Shown here one piece after another: positions 1 through 9,034 of a stretch of 64,000 nt of DNA. Source of the DNA: Hoeflea algicola (GTDB lineage Bacteria; Pseudomonadota; Alphaproteobacteria; Rhizobiales; Rhizobiaceae); NCBI RefSeq assembly GCF_026619415.1, contig NZ_JAOVZR010000001.1, forward strand, positions 3,642,501 to 3,706,500, written 5' to 3'. The position numbers and the translations under genes were made by a program. The notes under the pieces are model-generated. The model had not been told where the DNA came from. It saw nothing but the letters and a program-made list of their open reading frames with translations, and searched no databases. Each line of letters opens with the position of its first letter. Positions within the stretch are counted from its first letter, which is position 1.

Positions 1-1
1 T

Positions 2-1460
2 GACCGGATCCCGGCCGATGGCGAGATCATCGACGGGCAAAGCTCGATCGACGAGGCGCCGGTGACTGGTGAGAGCGTGCCCAGACGCAAAGGCCCCGGC
101 GAGATTGTCTTTGCCGGCACCATCAACACCGATGCCGTGCTGCGCATAAGGGTCACGGCCGCAGCCAGCGACAACACCATTGCCCGCATCGTCAAGCTGG
201 TCGAGCAGGCCCAGGAGAGCAAGGCCCCGACCGAACGGTTCATTGACCGGTTTTCGCGCGTCTACACGCCCGCCGTTCTGGTTGTTGGCGCGCTGGTCGC
301 CATCCTCCCACCGCTGCTGTTGGGGGGGCTGGTCCGAGTGGATCTACAAGGGGCTGGCGATCCTGCTGATCGGGTGCCCGTGCGCGCTGGTGATCTCGAC
401 ACCCGCGGCCATTGCCGCAGGCCTTTCGGCCGGTGCCCGGCGTGGTCTGCTGCTCAAGGGCGGCGCCGTGCTCGAAGCACTGCGCGATATCGACATGGTG
501 GCGCTCGACAAGACCGGCACGCTCACCGAAGGCAAGCCGGTGGTAACCGATATCGTCGCCTATGGCCGCAGCGAACAGAAAGTGCTGTCACTGGCCGCAG
601 CACTCGAGACCGGATCGAGCCATCCTCTGGCCCTCGCCATTCTTGCCCGCGCCAAGGCCGACAAGGCGCCTGTGCCCCCGGCTGCCAACGCAAAGGCTGT
701 GCCCGGCAAGGGCGTGTCCGGCACGGTTGGCGGCGAGACGGTCTATCTCGCTTCGGCGCGCGCTGCGGTGGAAAAGACAGTCCTGACCGACGCACAAAAA
801 GCCTGCATCGATGCTTTCAACGATGACGGCAAAACCGTCTCCGTGCTGCTTGTTGACGATGCCGTGGTGGGCCTGTTGGCCATTCGCGACGAACCGCGCA
901 CTGGCGCCATCCAGGGCCTTGAAGCGCTCCGGGCTTCGGGCATCGGCCTGGTCATGCTGACCGGCGACAACCGCCGCACCGCAGCTGCCATCGGCAAGAA
1001 CCTCGGCATCGATGTGCGGGCCGAATTGCTGCCCGAAGACAAGCAGCGCATTGTCCGCGAGTTGCAGGCCGAGGGCAGAAAAGTTGCCAAGATCGGTGAC
1101 GGCATCAATGACGCGCCGGCCTTGGCTGCCGCCGATATAGGTATTGCCATGGGCGGTGGCACCGATGTGGCGCTGGAAACCGCCGATGCGGCGATCCTGC
1201 ATGGGCGCGTCGCCGACATCGCCAACATGATCAGCCTGTCGCACCAGGTCATGGCCAATATCCGGCAGAACATCACCATCGCGCTGGGGCTCAAGGGCGT
1301 GTTCCTGGTGACAACCATCCTTGGCTACACCGGCCTCTGGCCTGCCATTCTGGCCGATACCGGCGCCACCGTGATCGTCACCCTCAACGCCCTGCGGCTG
1401 CTCGGTATTCGTTTTGACCGATCGGTGGTGACCGGGCACTCAGTGAACGGCAGAGCATGA
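2..1460 (+). pseudogene. Heavy-metal P1B-type ATPase (Zn/Cd/Pb type), 5' truncated by window, frameshifted
   Basis: C-terminal two thirds of a metal-exporting P-type ATPase of the inner membrane. Reading from base 2 gives the actuator-domain motif around TGES. The frame then breaks and resumes with the metal-site motif CPC (codons at 375-383), the phosphorylation motif DKTGT and the hinge motif GDGINDAP, and ends in NALRLLG near the C terminus. CPC followed by ALVISTP is the Zn/Cd/Pb (ZntA/CadA) signature rather than the copper one. The break lies in a run of seven G at 322-328. With six G the protein reads through (LLLGGWSEW), so one base is extra. The start and any N-terminal metal-binding domain lie before the window. 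Sequencing error, real pseudogene and programmed slippage cannot be separated here; error or mutation is the simplest reading. Confidence 0.9.
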
Positions 1461-1550
1461 GCCACGGACCGCGCGAAAGTGCGTGCAAATTTGCCTGTAA
1501 TGCCTACATTGCAGGCATTAAAGTTAGTCTCCTTACCAAGGATGTGCCCT

Positions 1551-1655
1551 GTGGCAAAACTGATCATTCGCAATCTCAATGACTCGGTGAAACAGGCGTC
1601 GCGCGCTCGCGCAGTGCGGCATGGTGTGTCCATGCAGACGGCCCGCGTGCTGTAG
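1551..1655 (+). pseudogene. Remnant FitA-like ribbon-helix-helix antitoxin
   Basis: A GTG-started 34-residue frame reads VAKLIIRNLNDSVKQ, then RARAVRHGVSM, then stops. This is the N-terminal DNA-binding half of the FitA/VapB-like ribbon-helix-helix antitoxins, which normally run to about 70-80 residues and continue with EEE-type helices. Here a TAG ends it soon after the second helix begins. It resembles the first 35 residues of the coaBC product at 2383 (TIRNLDESAKQ, RAARNGRSM), so the two may share origin. No toxin (PIN-domain) gene follows. It is inferred to be a decayed toxin-antitoxin locus; a functional mini-repressor is possible but unlikely. Confidence 0.55.
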
Positions 1656-1835
1656 CGCACCGGTCATTCCAAAGCCGACGAAGTCACAGCTGGAAGGGCG
1701 GGAAAGCTTCTCGGGCAGGATCTCCAGACTGCGGGAGAGATGCGGTGCTTTTGGGCCGGGAATTCCACCGCGGACGGTGATTGCAGGAGAACGCGCCGTC
1801 TTCCCACGGCTGGAAGATGAATGATTTTTTGGACT

Positions 1836-2285
1836 CTATTTGATGTGCCCATTTAGGTATAAAGCGGACAATACGTCCATTTGTGAATTTTCCATCTTTT
1901 TCGTGCCGTTCATTACAACCAACCATAGTGCTTTCTGGTTTAGCGCGAGGTTAGGATCTGAGCGGATTGCTGCCAAGGCGCGTTCCACGTATCCTTTGTT
2001 CTTTATGGATCGAGTGTAGCTACCCGATGCAACATTTCGAATATCACCATTGCCGCAGAGCGCGAGAAAGGCATCCCGAGGACACCCCTTCATCCGTGAA
2101 GATTTGCTGTTTGGGAAAATGTCCCTGACGGCCGATTCCCATGCGAGCCGCGGAGGCATTGCTTGATTTTGAGAAAGAAGAATTGCCGCGGCGGTAGCGG
2201 CTTCGCCGTATTTTCCCACTGCCCTATCCCAATTACTGTTTTGATGTTCAATATCTGGAATTCTGAGCGGAATGATAGCCCCCAC
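1836..2285 (-). CDS. Small uncharacterised protein (DUF6979-like)
   Basis: 149 residues, soluble, no signal peptide. Recognisable conserved blocks are KYGEAATAAA near the N terminus, SSRMKGCPRDAFLALC in the middle and NSQMDVLSALYLNGHIK at the C terminus. This pattern matches what I recall of the DUF6979 family of small bacterial proteins, whose function is unknown; I could not check it. The gene and its surroundings (about 1.8-2.38 kb) are clearly richer in A+T than the flanking ATPase and coaBC genes, which suggests horizontal acquisition. It is transcribed away from coaBC, so the roughly 100-bp A+T-rich gap at 2286-2382 probably holds two divergent promoters. No partner gene is evident. Confidence 0.7.
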   Translation of the reverse strand: MGAIIPLRIPDIEHQNSNWDRAVGKYGEAATAAAILLSQNQAMPPRLAWESAVRDIFPNSKSSRMKGCPRDAFLALCGNGDIRNVASGSYTRSIKNKGYVERALAAIRSDPNLALNQKALWLVVMNGTKKMENSQMDVLSALYLNGHIK

Positions 2286-2382
2286 TCATTGTCAGGTCGA
2301 GTTATCCAATTGGATTGCAATGATTGCAACTATTGCTCTATCTTGATTGCAATGAAATCATGATGTATCTGCGAGAGAGCCC

Positions 2383-3777
2383 ATGGCCAGTCTGACAATT
2401 CGCAATCTGGACGAATCTGCCAAGCAGATGCTGCGCGAAAGGGCCGCCAGAAACGGCCGCTCGATGGAAGAGGAGATGCGCTCTATCCTGGCCGGGTTGG
2501 AGGCTGGTCCCGATACGCTGGCTTCTGGATCCAGAACCGCGCCAGTACCGCTCGCGCCAAGCGCTGCTGAACGCCAGACGCTTGCCGGCAAACGCATCCT
2601 GCTGATCATCTCCGGCGGCATTGCCGCCTACAAATCGCTCGATCTGATCCGCCGCCTGCGTGAGCGCGGCGCGCAGGTCCGGCCGTTGATGACGGCCGCC
2701 GCACAGGAGTTCGTCACACCGCTGGCCGTTGGCGCGCTCGCCGCCGATCACGTCTATACCGATCTGTTTTCCCGTGAGGATGAACAGGATGTCGGCCATA
2801 TCCGCCTAGCGCGCGATTGCGATCTCATCTGCGTCGCACCCGCCACCGCCGATCTGATGGCCAAGATGGCCAACGGAATGGCAAATGATCTCGCTTCCAC
2901 CGTGCTGCTTGCCACCACCCAGCCGGTGCTGATCGCACCTGCCATGAACCCGGCGATGTGGGCGCACAAGGCCACCCGCCGCAATGTCGAGACGCTCGGG
3001 CGGGACGGCATCCACTTCATCGGCCCGATGGCAGGCGAAATGGCCGAATCAGGCGAGGCCGGCAAGGGCCGCATGGCCGAGCCGCTGCAGATCGTCGCCG
3101 GCATCGAGGCGCTGCTGGACAACAGCCCCAGGCCGCTCGCCGGCAGGCGCGCCATCGTTACTTCCGGGCCGACCCACGAGCCGATCGACCCGGTGCGTTA
3201 CATCGCCAACCGCTCGTCCGGCAAGCAGGGCCACGCCATCGCTGGCGCACTCGCCCGGCTAGGTGCCGAGGTGACGCTGGTCTCCGGACCGGTGACCATT
3301 GCCGATCCCGCTGGCGTCACTGTCATCCGGGTCGAGAGTGCGGCCAATATGCTTGAAGCCGTGACCGCCGCTCTGCCTGCCGACATCGCCGTCTTTGTTG
3401 CCGCCGTTGCTGATTGGCGGGTGGCAACTTCCGCCGCAAACAAGATCAAGAAGAAGGAAGGCGAGGGCCCCGCGCCGCTGCAGCTCATGGAAAACCCCGA
3501 CATTCTCAAGACCATCGGCCACCATGCCGACCGCCCCCACCTCGTGGTCGGCTTTGCCGCCGAAACCGCCGACGTGGTCTCCAACGCGCAGGCCAAGCTC
3601 GCCCGCAAGGGCGCTGATTTCATCGTCGCCAACGACGTCTCGCCCGCCACCGGCATCATGGGCGGCGACCGCAACCGTGTTCGCATCGTTTCGAAAGACG
3701 GTGTTGAGGACTGGCCGGACCTGAGCAAGGGTGAGGTTGCTGATCGATTGGCGGCACGGATTGCTGAGGCGTTCTGA
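2383..3777 (+). CDS. coaBC: Bifunctional CoaBC (PPC synthetase/decarboxylase) with N-terminal ribbon-helix-helix domain
   Basis: Coenzyme A synthesis: ligates cysteine to 4'-phosphopantothenate (CoaB) and decarboxylates the product (CoaC). The flavin-dependent CoaC part starts near residue 70 (GKRILLIISGGIAAYKS). It has the catalytic His at 139 (VGHIRLA) and the PAMNPAMW motif at 187-194. The loop near 220 reads MAESGEAGKGRM, with Ser where E. coli has the catalytic Cys. The CoaB part starts near 253 (RRAIVTSGPTHEPID) and holds NKIKKKEG. The protein is 464 residues against about 400 for the family. The extra is a FitA-like ribbon-helix-helix segment (TIRNLDESAKQ, RSMEEEMRSILAG) at 1-40 plus a linker. 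The start has a GAGAG purine run just upstream, and no in-frame ATG near residue 70 would make the extension dispensable. Confidence 0.95.
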   Translation: MASLTIRNLDESAKQMLRERAARNGRSMEEEMRSILAGLEAGPDTLASGSRTAPVPLAPSAAERQTLAGKRILLIISGGIAAYKSLDLIRRLRERGAQVRPLMTAAAQEFVTPLAVGALAADHVYTDLFSREDEQDVGHIRLARDCDLICVAPATADLMAKMANGMANDLASTVLLATTQPVLIAPAMNPAMWAHKATRRNVETLGRDGIHFIGPMAGEMAESGEAGKGRMAEPLQIVAGIEALLDNSPRPLAGRRAIVTSGPTHEPIDPVRYIANRSSGKQGHAIAGALARLGAEVTLVSGPVTIADPAGVTVIRVESAANMLEAVTAALPADIAVFVAAVADWRVATSAANKIKKKEGEGPAPLQLMENPDILKTIGHHADRPHLVVGFAAETADVVSNAQAKLARKGADFIVANDVSPATGIMGGDRNRVRIVSKDGVEDWPDLSKGEVADRLAARIAEAF

Positions 3778-3938
3778 GCAAGGGCCGGCTAAGGTCCCGA
3801 TTATCCGGAAACTGCGAACGGCGGCAATGCTGACCAAATGACCGATACACTGGCGTTGGTCGGAGGCAAGAACGGGCGGAAAGCCGACTTTTGTTGTGCA
3901 GCCCAACATGATCAGGCATCCACACTTTGATCCCTCAT

Positions 3939-6900
3939 CTAGTAATCAAGCTCACCGACGAGCGCCCAAACCCCGTCATTAAGTGCAAATTTTCCGCGCG
4001 CACGCACTGGCAATGCCGTCAATGCGCGCATCCCGCCGCCAACAATCAAATCAATTGCTGATTTGTCAGATGGTGTGCCGGAGGACTCAAGGCGATATTC
4101 CCAATAGAAATCCAGAGCACAGTCCTGCGCACTCTCGGAACCAGTGCAAGAAAACTGGTCGATTCGGTCAATGGATAGCCGAAGTTCATATGCGCCCATC
4201 GCAAGATTTTGCGAAATAACGCACCACCGACCCGACACTTCAAAATCCAAAAACAGATTACCTATCGCCATGTCAGACGGCGCATTCATATAGGCCCCGA
4301 TTTTGTTGCAGCGGTCCTTCTGAATGTGCTGCAGCAAGGCGACCCGCGCCCGCTCCCTTGATAGGGCAACCGCACCACCGCCCCGCTCAACAACCTGATC
4401 TGCAGTTCCCTTCAGGTCGTTTGCCTGTGCAAATTCCAGTGCAGCCGTGGCATCAATGCCCCATTCCTCCGCTGCATGATCAAAGAACACTGCATAATAG
4501 ACGCCTCCAAGTTTTGCCTTGGCATACCAAAGCTTGAAATCAGACTGGTCGCGCGCTGGTATTGTCGCAAAGTCCGTTGCTGCAATCCGCCTACTCGGAA
4601 TAAAGTTTGTGCGGTTAGCCAGCTCCAGGGCAAGCAGATAAGAGGCAACAGCGCTGCCTTTGTCTGCCGCATCCTTCATCATCTCAACGTTAACGATCTC
4701 CGGCGACCGCGCCAAACTCACCCCAATACTCCCGGCTGCGAGATGCACCTGCGCCTGCAGGTCGCCCCGCTCGGCGAGCGTTCGGAGCAAAGCCATTCCG
4801 TCGTCCTCGGGCCGCTCAAGAGCCAGTCCGGAAAGCATATCTGTCTCGGGAATGCGGAGGCCAAATGCCATGTCATAGAGATAATCCGGGTCGTCCTTTG
4901 CCCGCGGCAGCGGATCACGGAACAATTTGATTTCGTCCGCCCAAAAATCCCATTCATCGCGCCCGATTTGCGCCTGTCCAACCAGTTCATCACCATAATA
5001 AAAGTCCGCGCCCACGGTAAAACGTCTCTTTTTCGAGACATGCCGCCCTGCGCACACATCACTCAGCGTGTTCAACGCCGGCCAGAACTGCCCCTTCACA
5101 TAAGCCGGTCGGTGCAACTGAGATAACGAAAGCAGGCTGCGCAATTCGACATAAAGCCGCATGTCCTTTGAGCACTTGTCGGGTGACGCCCATTTCTCGG
5201 GCAAATAGATATAGTCACCAAATCGAGGGCTAATCAAAACATGTCCAGGCATATGGTCCGCCACCGCCACCACCTTTGGCAAAGACGCGGTGGCAAGCCC
5301 AGCAGAGGCAACCCCCGACGCCTCCTCTAACATCGCGGATAGCGCTGCCTTCACATCAGCAGGCGGCACATCGCTCAATGCTCCGGCCTTTGCCGCAATC
5401 ACAGCGCCTGTCGCAGCAATTGGGTCGGGCGCTGAAAGAGCCTGCCGCCAATCCCCGATAATAGAGGCAACGGTCGGTCGTCCCGCGCTGCGATTTTCAA
5501 TAAATGCCTGGAACTCCGGGGCAAGAACCACATCCTCACCGGTCACTGTTTCGCCATTCAGCAGCTTCCTGCGCGCCGCCACCACAGATCGTTCAGAGGC
5601 AATTCGTTTCGAATAAATCTCATCGGTAGAAATCAAGCAGCCCTTTAGCTGCCCTATCAAACTATCAAACGCCTCAACTGGCATGTCCTTCGACTTCATT
5701 CCAAAATATTTCGAAAATGCCTCATCAGAAAACATGGCTGCAGAGAGAGAACGGTTCGGGTTAAAATTGGCAAGATAGGGATCGAATTGAAAGCGAATTG
5801 TCTGTGACTCTTCATAGAAGTCACTCGCCACCCGCGCCCACTCTTCAACCACCTTCTTGCAAAACATCCTTTGCTGTCCGGGCCACATTTCGCTGCGTGT
5901 GTTATATGGGCGAAATGCAGCCAAATCTGGAATCACATCATGGCGAATGGCAATTGCCTTGGTGCAATCGCCTCGAAATTTCGCCACCATAATTCGCGGC
6001 ATTCCTTCGCCGGAATGAAGGGTCAACTGAGTGCCCTTCTTGTTCTCTCCAACCAGAATTTCATACTGAGCAGCACCCAGCTTCTCAAAGCGCAACTTCA
6101 AGTCATTGAATGAACGCACAAAACCCAGATAGCGGCCATTGCGGTTGAATATTTGGATCTCAACATCCTGGGTCCGCCTGCCGCAATAAAATGTCCCGTG
6201 CCAGACCCCAGCAATGTCCTCATCGGCAGCAACGCCCGCAAACGCTTTCGCCACATTTTTCGATTTCTCTTTCGATTCGCCATTGCTCAGCTTGGCAGTA
6301 TTAGAAGATTTGTCAGTGCGCGTCGAATCATGTTGATCGGGGTTTTTCGTTGCTGTTTCAGACTGACCAATTTTCGGGTCGTTTACTTGCACGAACGCGA
6401 TTTGACCGGTAGCAAGTGGTTTCTTCTTTTTATCGCTGTGCCATGAAAATTCGTAGGAATCTCCTGTACGACGTAAAACAACATGCCCAAACTTCATGCA
6501 CTTTGAATTCTTGGTAATTCGCTCGCTAAACCTTATGGTCTTTCCATCGATTGACTGGAGAGTCCAATAACCTCCACAAGGGAAAGAAGGATAATTCACG
6601 CTGATACGCGAATTGCGACTGGTAATATTGATATCGTATTTTTTACTCCGACCCCGATCTTTAATCTTACCGTACATCTCAAATGAGCGCCCCGAATCCA
6701 GCAAGGCCGACAATGATGTTCCATTGCTGAGAACCCACTCGAAAAATACGCTTGGTTCTAGAAATCTGGGCGGTAATTTGGCTCTTTCAACAGCGGCAGC
6801 AATCGCCGCAATGGTTTTGGGACCTATTTCTCCGTCTATTTCACCGTTCAAGTACCCCTCTTCCAGAAGGTGAGATTGAAGAACCTTAACTTGATCGCTT

Positions 6901-6995
6901 GAGACATTCTTCGCTTGCGCTTCAGTGAAGCTCACAAAAAATAACGAGATAGCAATGAACACAACAACTTTGGGAAAGTGAAACTGAACTTGCAT
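3939..6995 (-). CDS. Large exported protein with PG-binding-like and Sel1-like regions
   Basis: 1018 residues. A Sec signal peptide (hydrophobic core near 9-22, likely cleaved after EAQA) sends it across the inner membrane. Residues about 34-68 (VKVLQSHLLEEGYLNGEIDG, then IGPKTIAAI) look like a peptidoglycan_binding_1 repeat. The middle (about 210-260) is a polar, low-complexity linker. The region near 730-860 has Sel1/TPR-like helical repeats (ERGDLQAQVHLAAG, DKGSAVASYLLALELA). Paired cysteines elsewhere (CGGYW, FYCGRRT) suggest disulphides in the periplasm. Codon use and GC are lower than in neighbouring core genes. No catalytic motif was recognised. It is monocistronic and transcribed toward coaBC. 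A periplasmic, wall-associated role is inferred only from the signal peptide and the PG-binding-like repeat. Confidence 0.85.
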   Translation of the reverse strand: MQVQFHFPKVVVFIAISLFFVSFTEAQAKNVSSDQVKVLQSHLLEEGYLNGEIDGEIGPKTIAAIAAAVERAKLPPRFLEPSVFFEWVLSNGTSLSALLDSGRSFEMYGKIKDRGRSKKYDINITSRNSRISVNYPSFPCGGYWTLQSIDGKTIRFSERITKNSKCMKFGHVVLRRTGDSYEFSWHSDKKKKPLATGQIAFVQVNDPKIGQSETATKNPDQHDSTRTDKSSNTAKLSNGESKEKSKNVAKAFAGVAADEDIAGVWHGTFYCGRRTQDVEIQIFNRNGRYLGFVRSFNDLKLRFEKLGAAQYEILVGENKKGTQLTLHSGEGMPRIMVAKFRGDCTKAIAIRHDVIPDLAAFRPYNTRSEMWPGQQRMFCKKVVEEWARVASDFYEESQTIRFQFDPYLANFNPNRSLSAAMFSDEAFSKYFGMKSKDMPVEAFDSLIGQLKGCLISTDEIYSKRIASERSVVAARRKLLNGETVTGEDVVLAPEFQAFIENRSAGRPTVASIIGDWRQALSAPDPIAATGAVIAAKAGALSDVPPADVKAALSAMLEEASGVASAGLATASLPKVVAVADHMPGHVLISPRFGDYIYLPEKWASPDKCSKDMRLYVELRSLLSLSQLHRPAYVKGQFWPALNTLSDVCAGRHVSKKRRFTVGADFYYGDELVGQAQIGRDEWDFWADEIKLFRDPLPRAKDDPDYLYDMAFGLRIPETDMLSGLALERPEDDGMALLRTLAERGDLQAQVHLAAGSIGVSLARSPEIVNVEMMKDAADKGSAVASYLLALELANRTNFIPSRRIAATDFATIPARDQSDFKLWYAKAKLGGVYYAVFFDHAAEEWGIDATAALEFAQANDLKGTADQVVERGGGAVALSRERARVALLQHIQKDRCNKIGAYMNAPSDMAIGNLFLDFEVSGRWCVISQNLAMGAYELRLSIDRIDQFSCTGSESAQDCALDFYWEYRLESSGTPSDKSAIDLIVGGGMRALTALPVRARGKFALNDGVWALVGELDY

Positions 6996-7205
6996 CTAGG
7001 GCCTCGAAAATTCTTTGAAGATTTTGTATTATCCATTTGTATCACCGATGGGGACTTGTGCAACAGATTGTCCCTCCAACAACCTATTTGCTGCTACAGA
7101 AACAGTAGTGAAGTTAATGCGGTACGTTCCAAAATGGGGATTGGGCGGTGGATTCAACAGATCGTCGCAACACTTTAATCTTTGATGGAAGATGGAGTGT
7201 CAGCA

Positions 7206-7691
7206 ATGAAATATCGGCGTCGCAGATTTTTACGGACAAGCAGAAGTCGCAGATTTGGGATCGATGGCGGCGTGGCGAATCCATGAGCTCGATTGGACGC
7301 GGGTTCGACCGTACCTCATCTTCGATTTTTCCACTCCTCGCGCGTACTGGAGGTATTCGTTCGCCCGACCGCTCCAGGTCCCAACGTGCGCTGACGCTGG
7401 CGGAGCGCGAAGAGATATCAAGAGGTCTGATTGCCCAGCATTCTTTGCGGTCGATCGCTGGCCTTGAATCGCTCGGCATCAACCATCAGCCGCGAGGTTC
7501 AGCGCAACGGTGGGGCTGCTGGATATCGCGCGGCTGCTTCCGACCAAGCCGCGTGGGATCGCGCCTTGCGTCCCAAGGTGTGTAAGCTGGCTTGTCACCC
7601 AGCATTGAGCCGCGCAGTATCCGCTAAACTGCAGCAGAAATAGTCGCCTGAGCAGATTGCGGGCTGGCTCAAGCGTGCGTTCCGGGTGAGT
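7206..7691 (+). pseudogene. Decayed IS30-family transposase
   Basis: The N-terminal third of an IS30 transposase. An ATG at 7206 starts MKYRRRR, but the frame must gain one T in the T5 run at 7227-7231 to reach FFTDKQKSQIWDRW. After SLRSIAG it must lose one base near 7453 to reach LNRSASTISREV, the helix-turn-helix. It then runs through RALRPKVCKLA to a TAG where the family has Trp (before SPEQIAGWLKRAF). Homology stops near 7691, so the DDE catalytic domain is gone. With two frameshifts, a nonsense codon and a deletion it cannot be active. Terminal repeats were not identified. Confidence 0.8.
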
Positions 7692-7895
7692 CGCAGAAAC
7701 AGGTGGCGGTAAATACTCACCGTCCGGTGAGCTCGTTCTGGCGAGGTTTGGGGGTGCCAGTTACCACCGATGTTGCGCCGAGAACAGGGGTCCGCTTAGG
7801 GCCGGAAGTCCCAGTGCCCTGCGCCATGTCGTAGGGCCTAAAATGGCCCGAAGCCGCCATTGAGCACTACGCATCTATGCAGCCTGCCCTGCCTC
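7692..7895. other. Intergenic, no recognised gene
   Basis: About 200 bases between the IS30 remnant and the end of the class II amidotransferase gene. No coding frame with family resemblance and no clear hairpin terminator was seen. It may hold more mobile-element debris. Confidence 0.4.
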
Positions 7896-8705
7896 TCACG
7901 CCACCTCCGCAACCCTCACCGCGTCCACCCGCAGCGGTGAAAACCGCGCTGAGGAAATGCCGCCGGCTCTGAGGGTGACGATGCTGCCCGCCGGGATCTC
8001 GTGCCACTTGGTCTGGGTGTCGGTGAATGGTTCGGAGACCAGGCAGTGGCCCGCATTGCCGCATGTCGGGGCGGAGTAAAGCGACGGGGCATGGGCATCG
8101 GTGGCATAGCGGATCGCATAGAGCGTCTCGCCATCGGAGAACGCGGCTGTAAACCGCACCAACTCGCGCACCCCGGCCCGCGCAGCCTCTGCCAGCGCAA
8201 ACCGGATCGCCGCGCCGAAAGCCCCGGTCGGGTCGGTTTCCAGCCCGAATTCGAGTGCCAGCAGGAACAAGAGTTCCGAATCGGTGGCCCCGTGACGGGC
8301 CCGGTAGAGCCGGTCCGAAAGCGCGGCCTCCATCGGCCGGCGGATCTGCTCGAAACCGGCAATCTGGCCATTGTGCATGAACGACCATTTGCCAAGCACG
8401 AACGGGTGGCAATTGTCGCGGCTGGTGGCGCCGCCGGTCGAAGCCCGCACATGCGCCAGAAACAGCCGCGAGCGGATCTGCCGCGCCAGGGATTTCAGAT
8501 TGCAGTCCGACCATGCCGGCAGCACGTCTCGGTAAAGCCCCGGCTCGGTATGCTCGCCATACCAGGCGATGCCGAAGCCGTCGCCATTGGTGGCGGTCTT
8601 GGCTTCTGTCGCCTGGTGGGATTGTTCGATCAGCGAATGCCCCGGCGCGGAGACGATCTGTTCCAGCGGGATTGGTGTTCCACGATAGGCGGCCCAACGA
8701 CACAT
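7896..8705 (-). CDS. Class II glutamine amidotransferase (YafJ/EgtC-like)
   Basis: 269 residues. The mature N terminus is Cys2 (MCRWAAYRG), the nucleophile of N-terminal-nucleophile glutamine amidotransferases. Family motifs follow: NGDGFGIAWYG, FLAHVRASTGG, NCHPFVLGKWSFMHNG and TDSELLFLLAL. These proteins release ammonia from glutamine or cleave gamma-glutamyl bonds; the EgtC branch acts in ergothioneine synthesis. No ergothioneine genes lie nearby, so the substrate is not assignable. A small DUF6356-like gene lies just upstream on the same strand, 6 bases from its start, so the two are probably co-transcribed. Confidence 0.9.
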   Translation of the reverse strand: MCRWAAYRGTPIPLEQIVSAPGHSLIEQSHQATEAKTATNGDGFGIAWYGEHTEPGLYRDVLPAWSDCNLKSLARQIRSRLFLAHVRASTGGATSRDNCHPFVLGKWSFMHNGQIAGFEQIRRPMEAALSDRLYRARHGATDSELLFLLALEFGLETDPTGAFGAAIRFALAEAARAGVRELVRFTAAFSDGETLYAIRYATDAHAPSLYSAPTCGNAGHCLVSEPFTDTQTKWHEIPAGSIVTLRAGGISSARFSPLRVDAVRVAEVA

Positions 8706-8711
8706 GATCTG

Positions 8712-8927
8712 CTACTTGCTCCGGTTGTGCATCCGGTGATGCATGTCGTTGATCATACGACTTGCAGTTTTCTCAAAGGTGAACGGCAGGATCGCATGCA
8801 CCAGCGCGCAGAAGCCGGCGGCAAACAAGGTGCCGGCGAACTTTCCGGCAAACAGCAAATGTTCGAAATAGGTCTCATCGACCGATTGCGGGTGCTCGGT
8901 AAACAGCCGGATGATGGGTGTGGCCAT
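8712..8927 (-). CDS. Small DUF6356-like membrane protein
   Basis: 71 residues starting MATPIIRLFTEHPQSV, with one hydrophobic segment (about 25-50, AGKFAGTLFAAGFCALVHAI) and a basic tail. The motif FTEHP..V.ETYFEH is what I recall for DUF6356, a short family of unknown function. The start at 8927 is preferred over an upstream in-frame ATG because AAGGAGG lies just before it. The gene is divergent from the Lrp/AsnC regulator gene and leads into the amidotransferase. Confidence 0.75.
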   Translation of the reverse strand: MATPIIRLFTEHPQSVDETYFEHLLFAGKFAGTLFAAGFCALVHAILPFTFEKTASRMINDMHHRMHNRSK

Positions 8928-9034
8928 GATGTTGTCCCTCCTTGGTGTCTGTTGGAGAGAGAATAACCCGCTCAAGGAGTGAAAATGTCCCGAATGTCCT
9001 TATCTTAAGCTATAAATTGGGATATATATCCGGC

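Noticed and set aside
588..1439. 283-codon minus-strand frame opposite the P-type ATPase
   Set aside because: Antisense shadow of a conserved gene; no ribosome site or motif.
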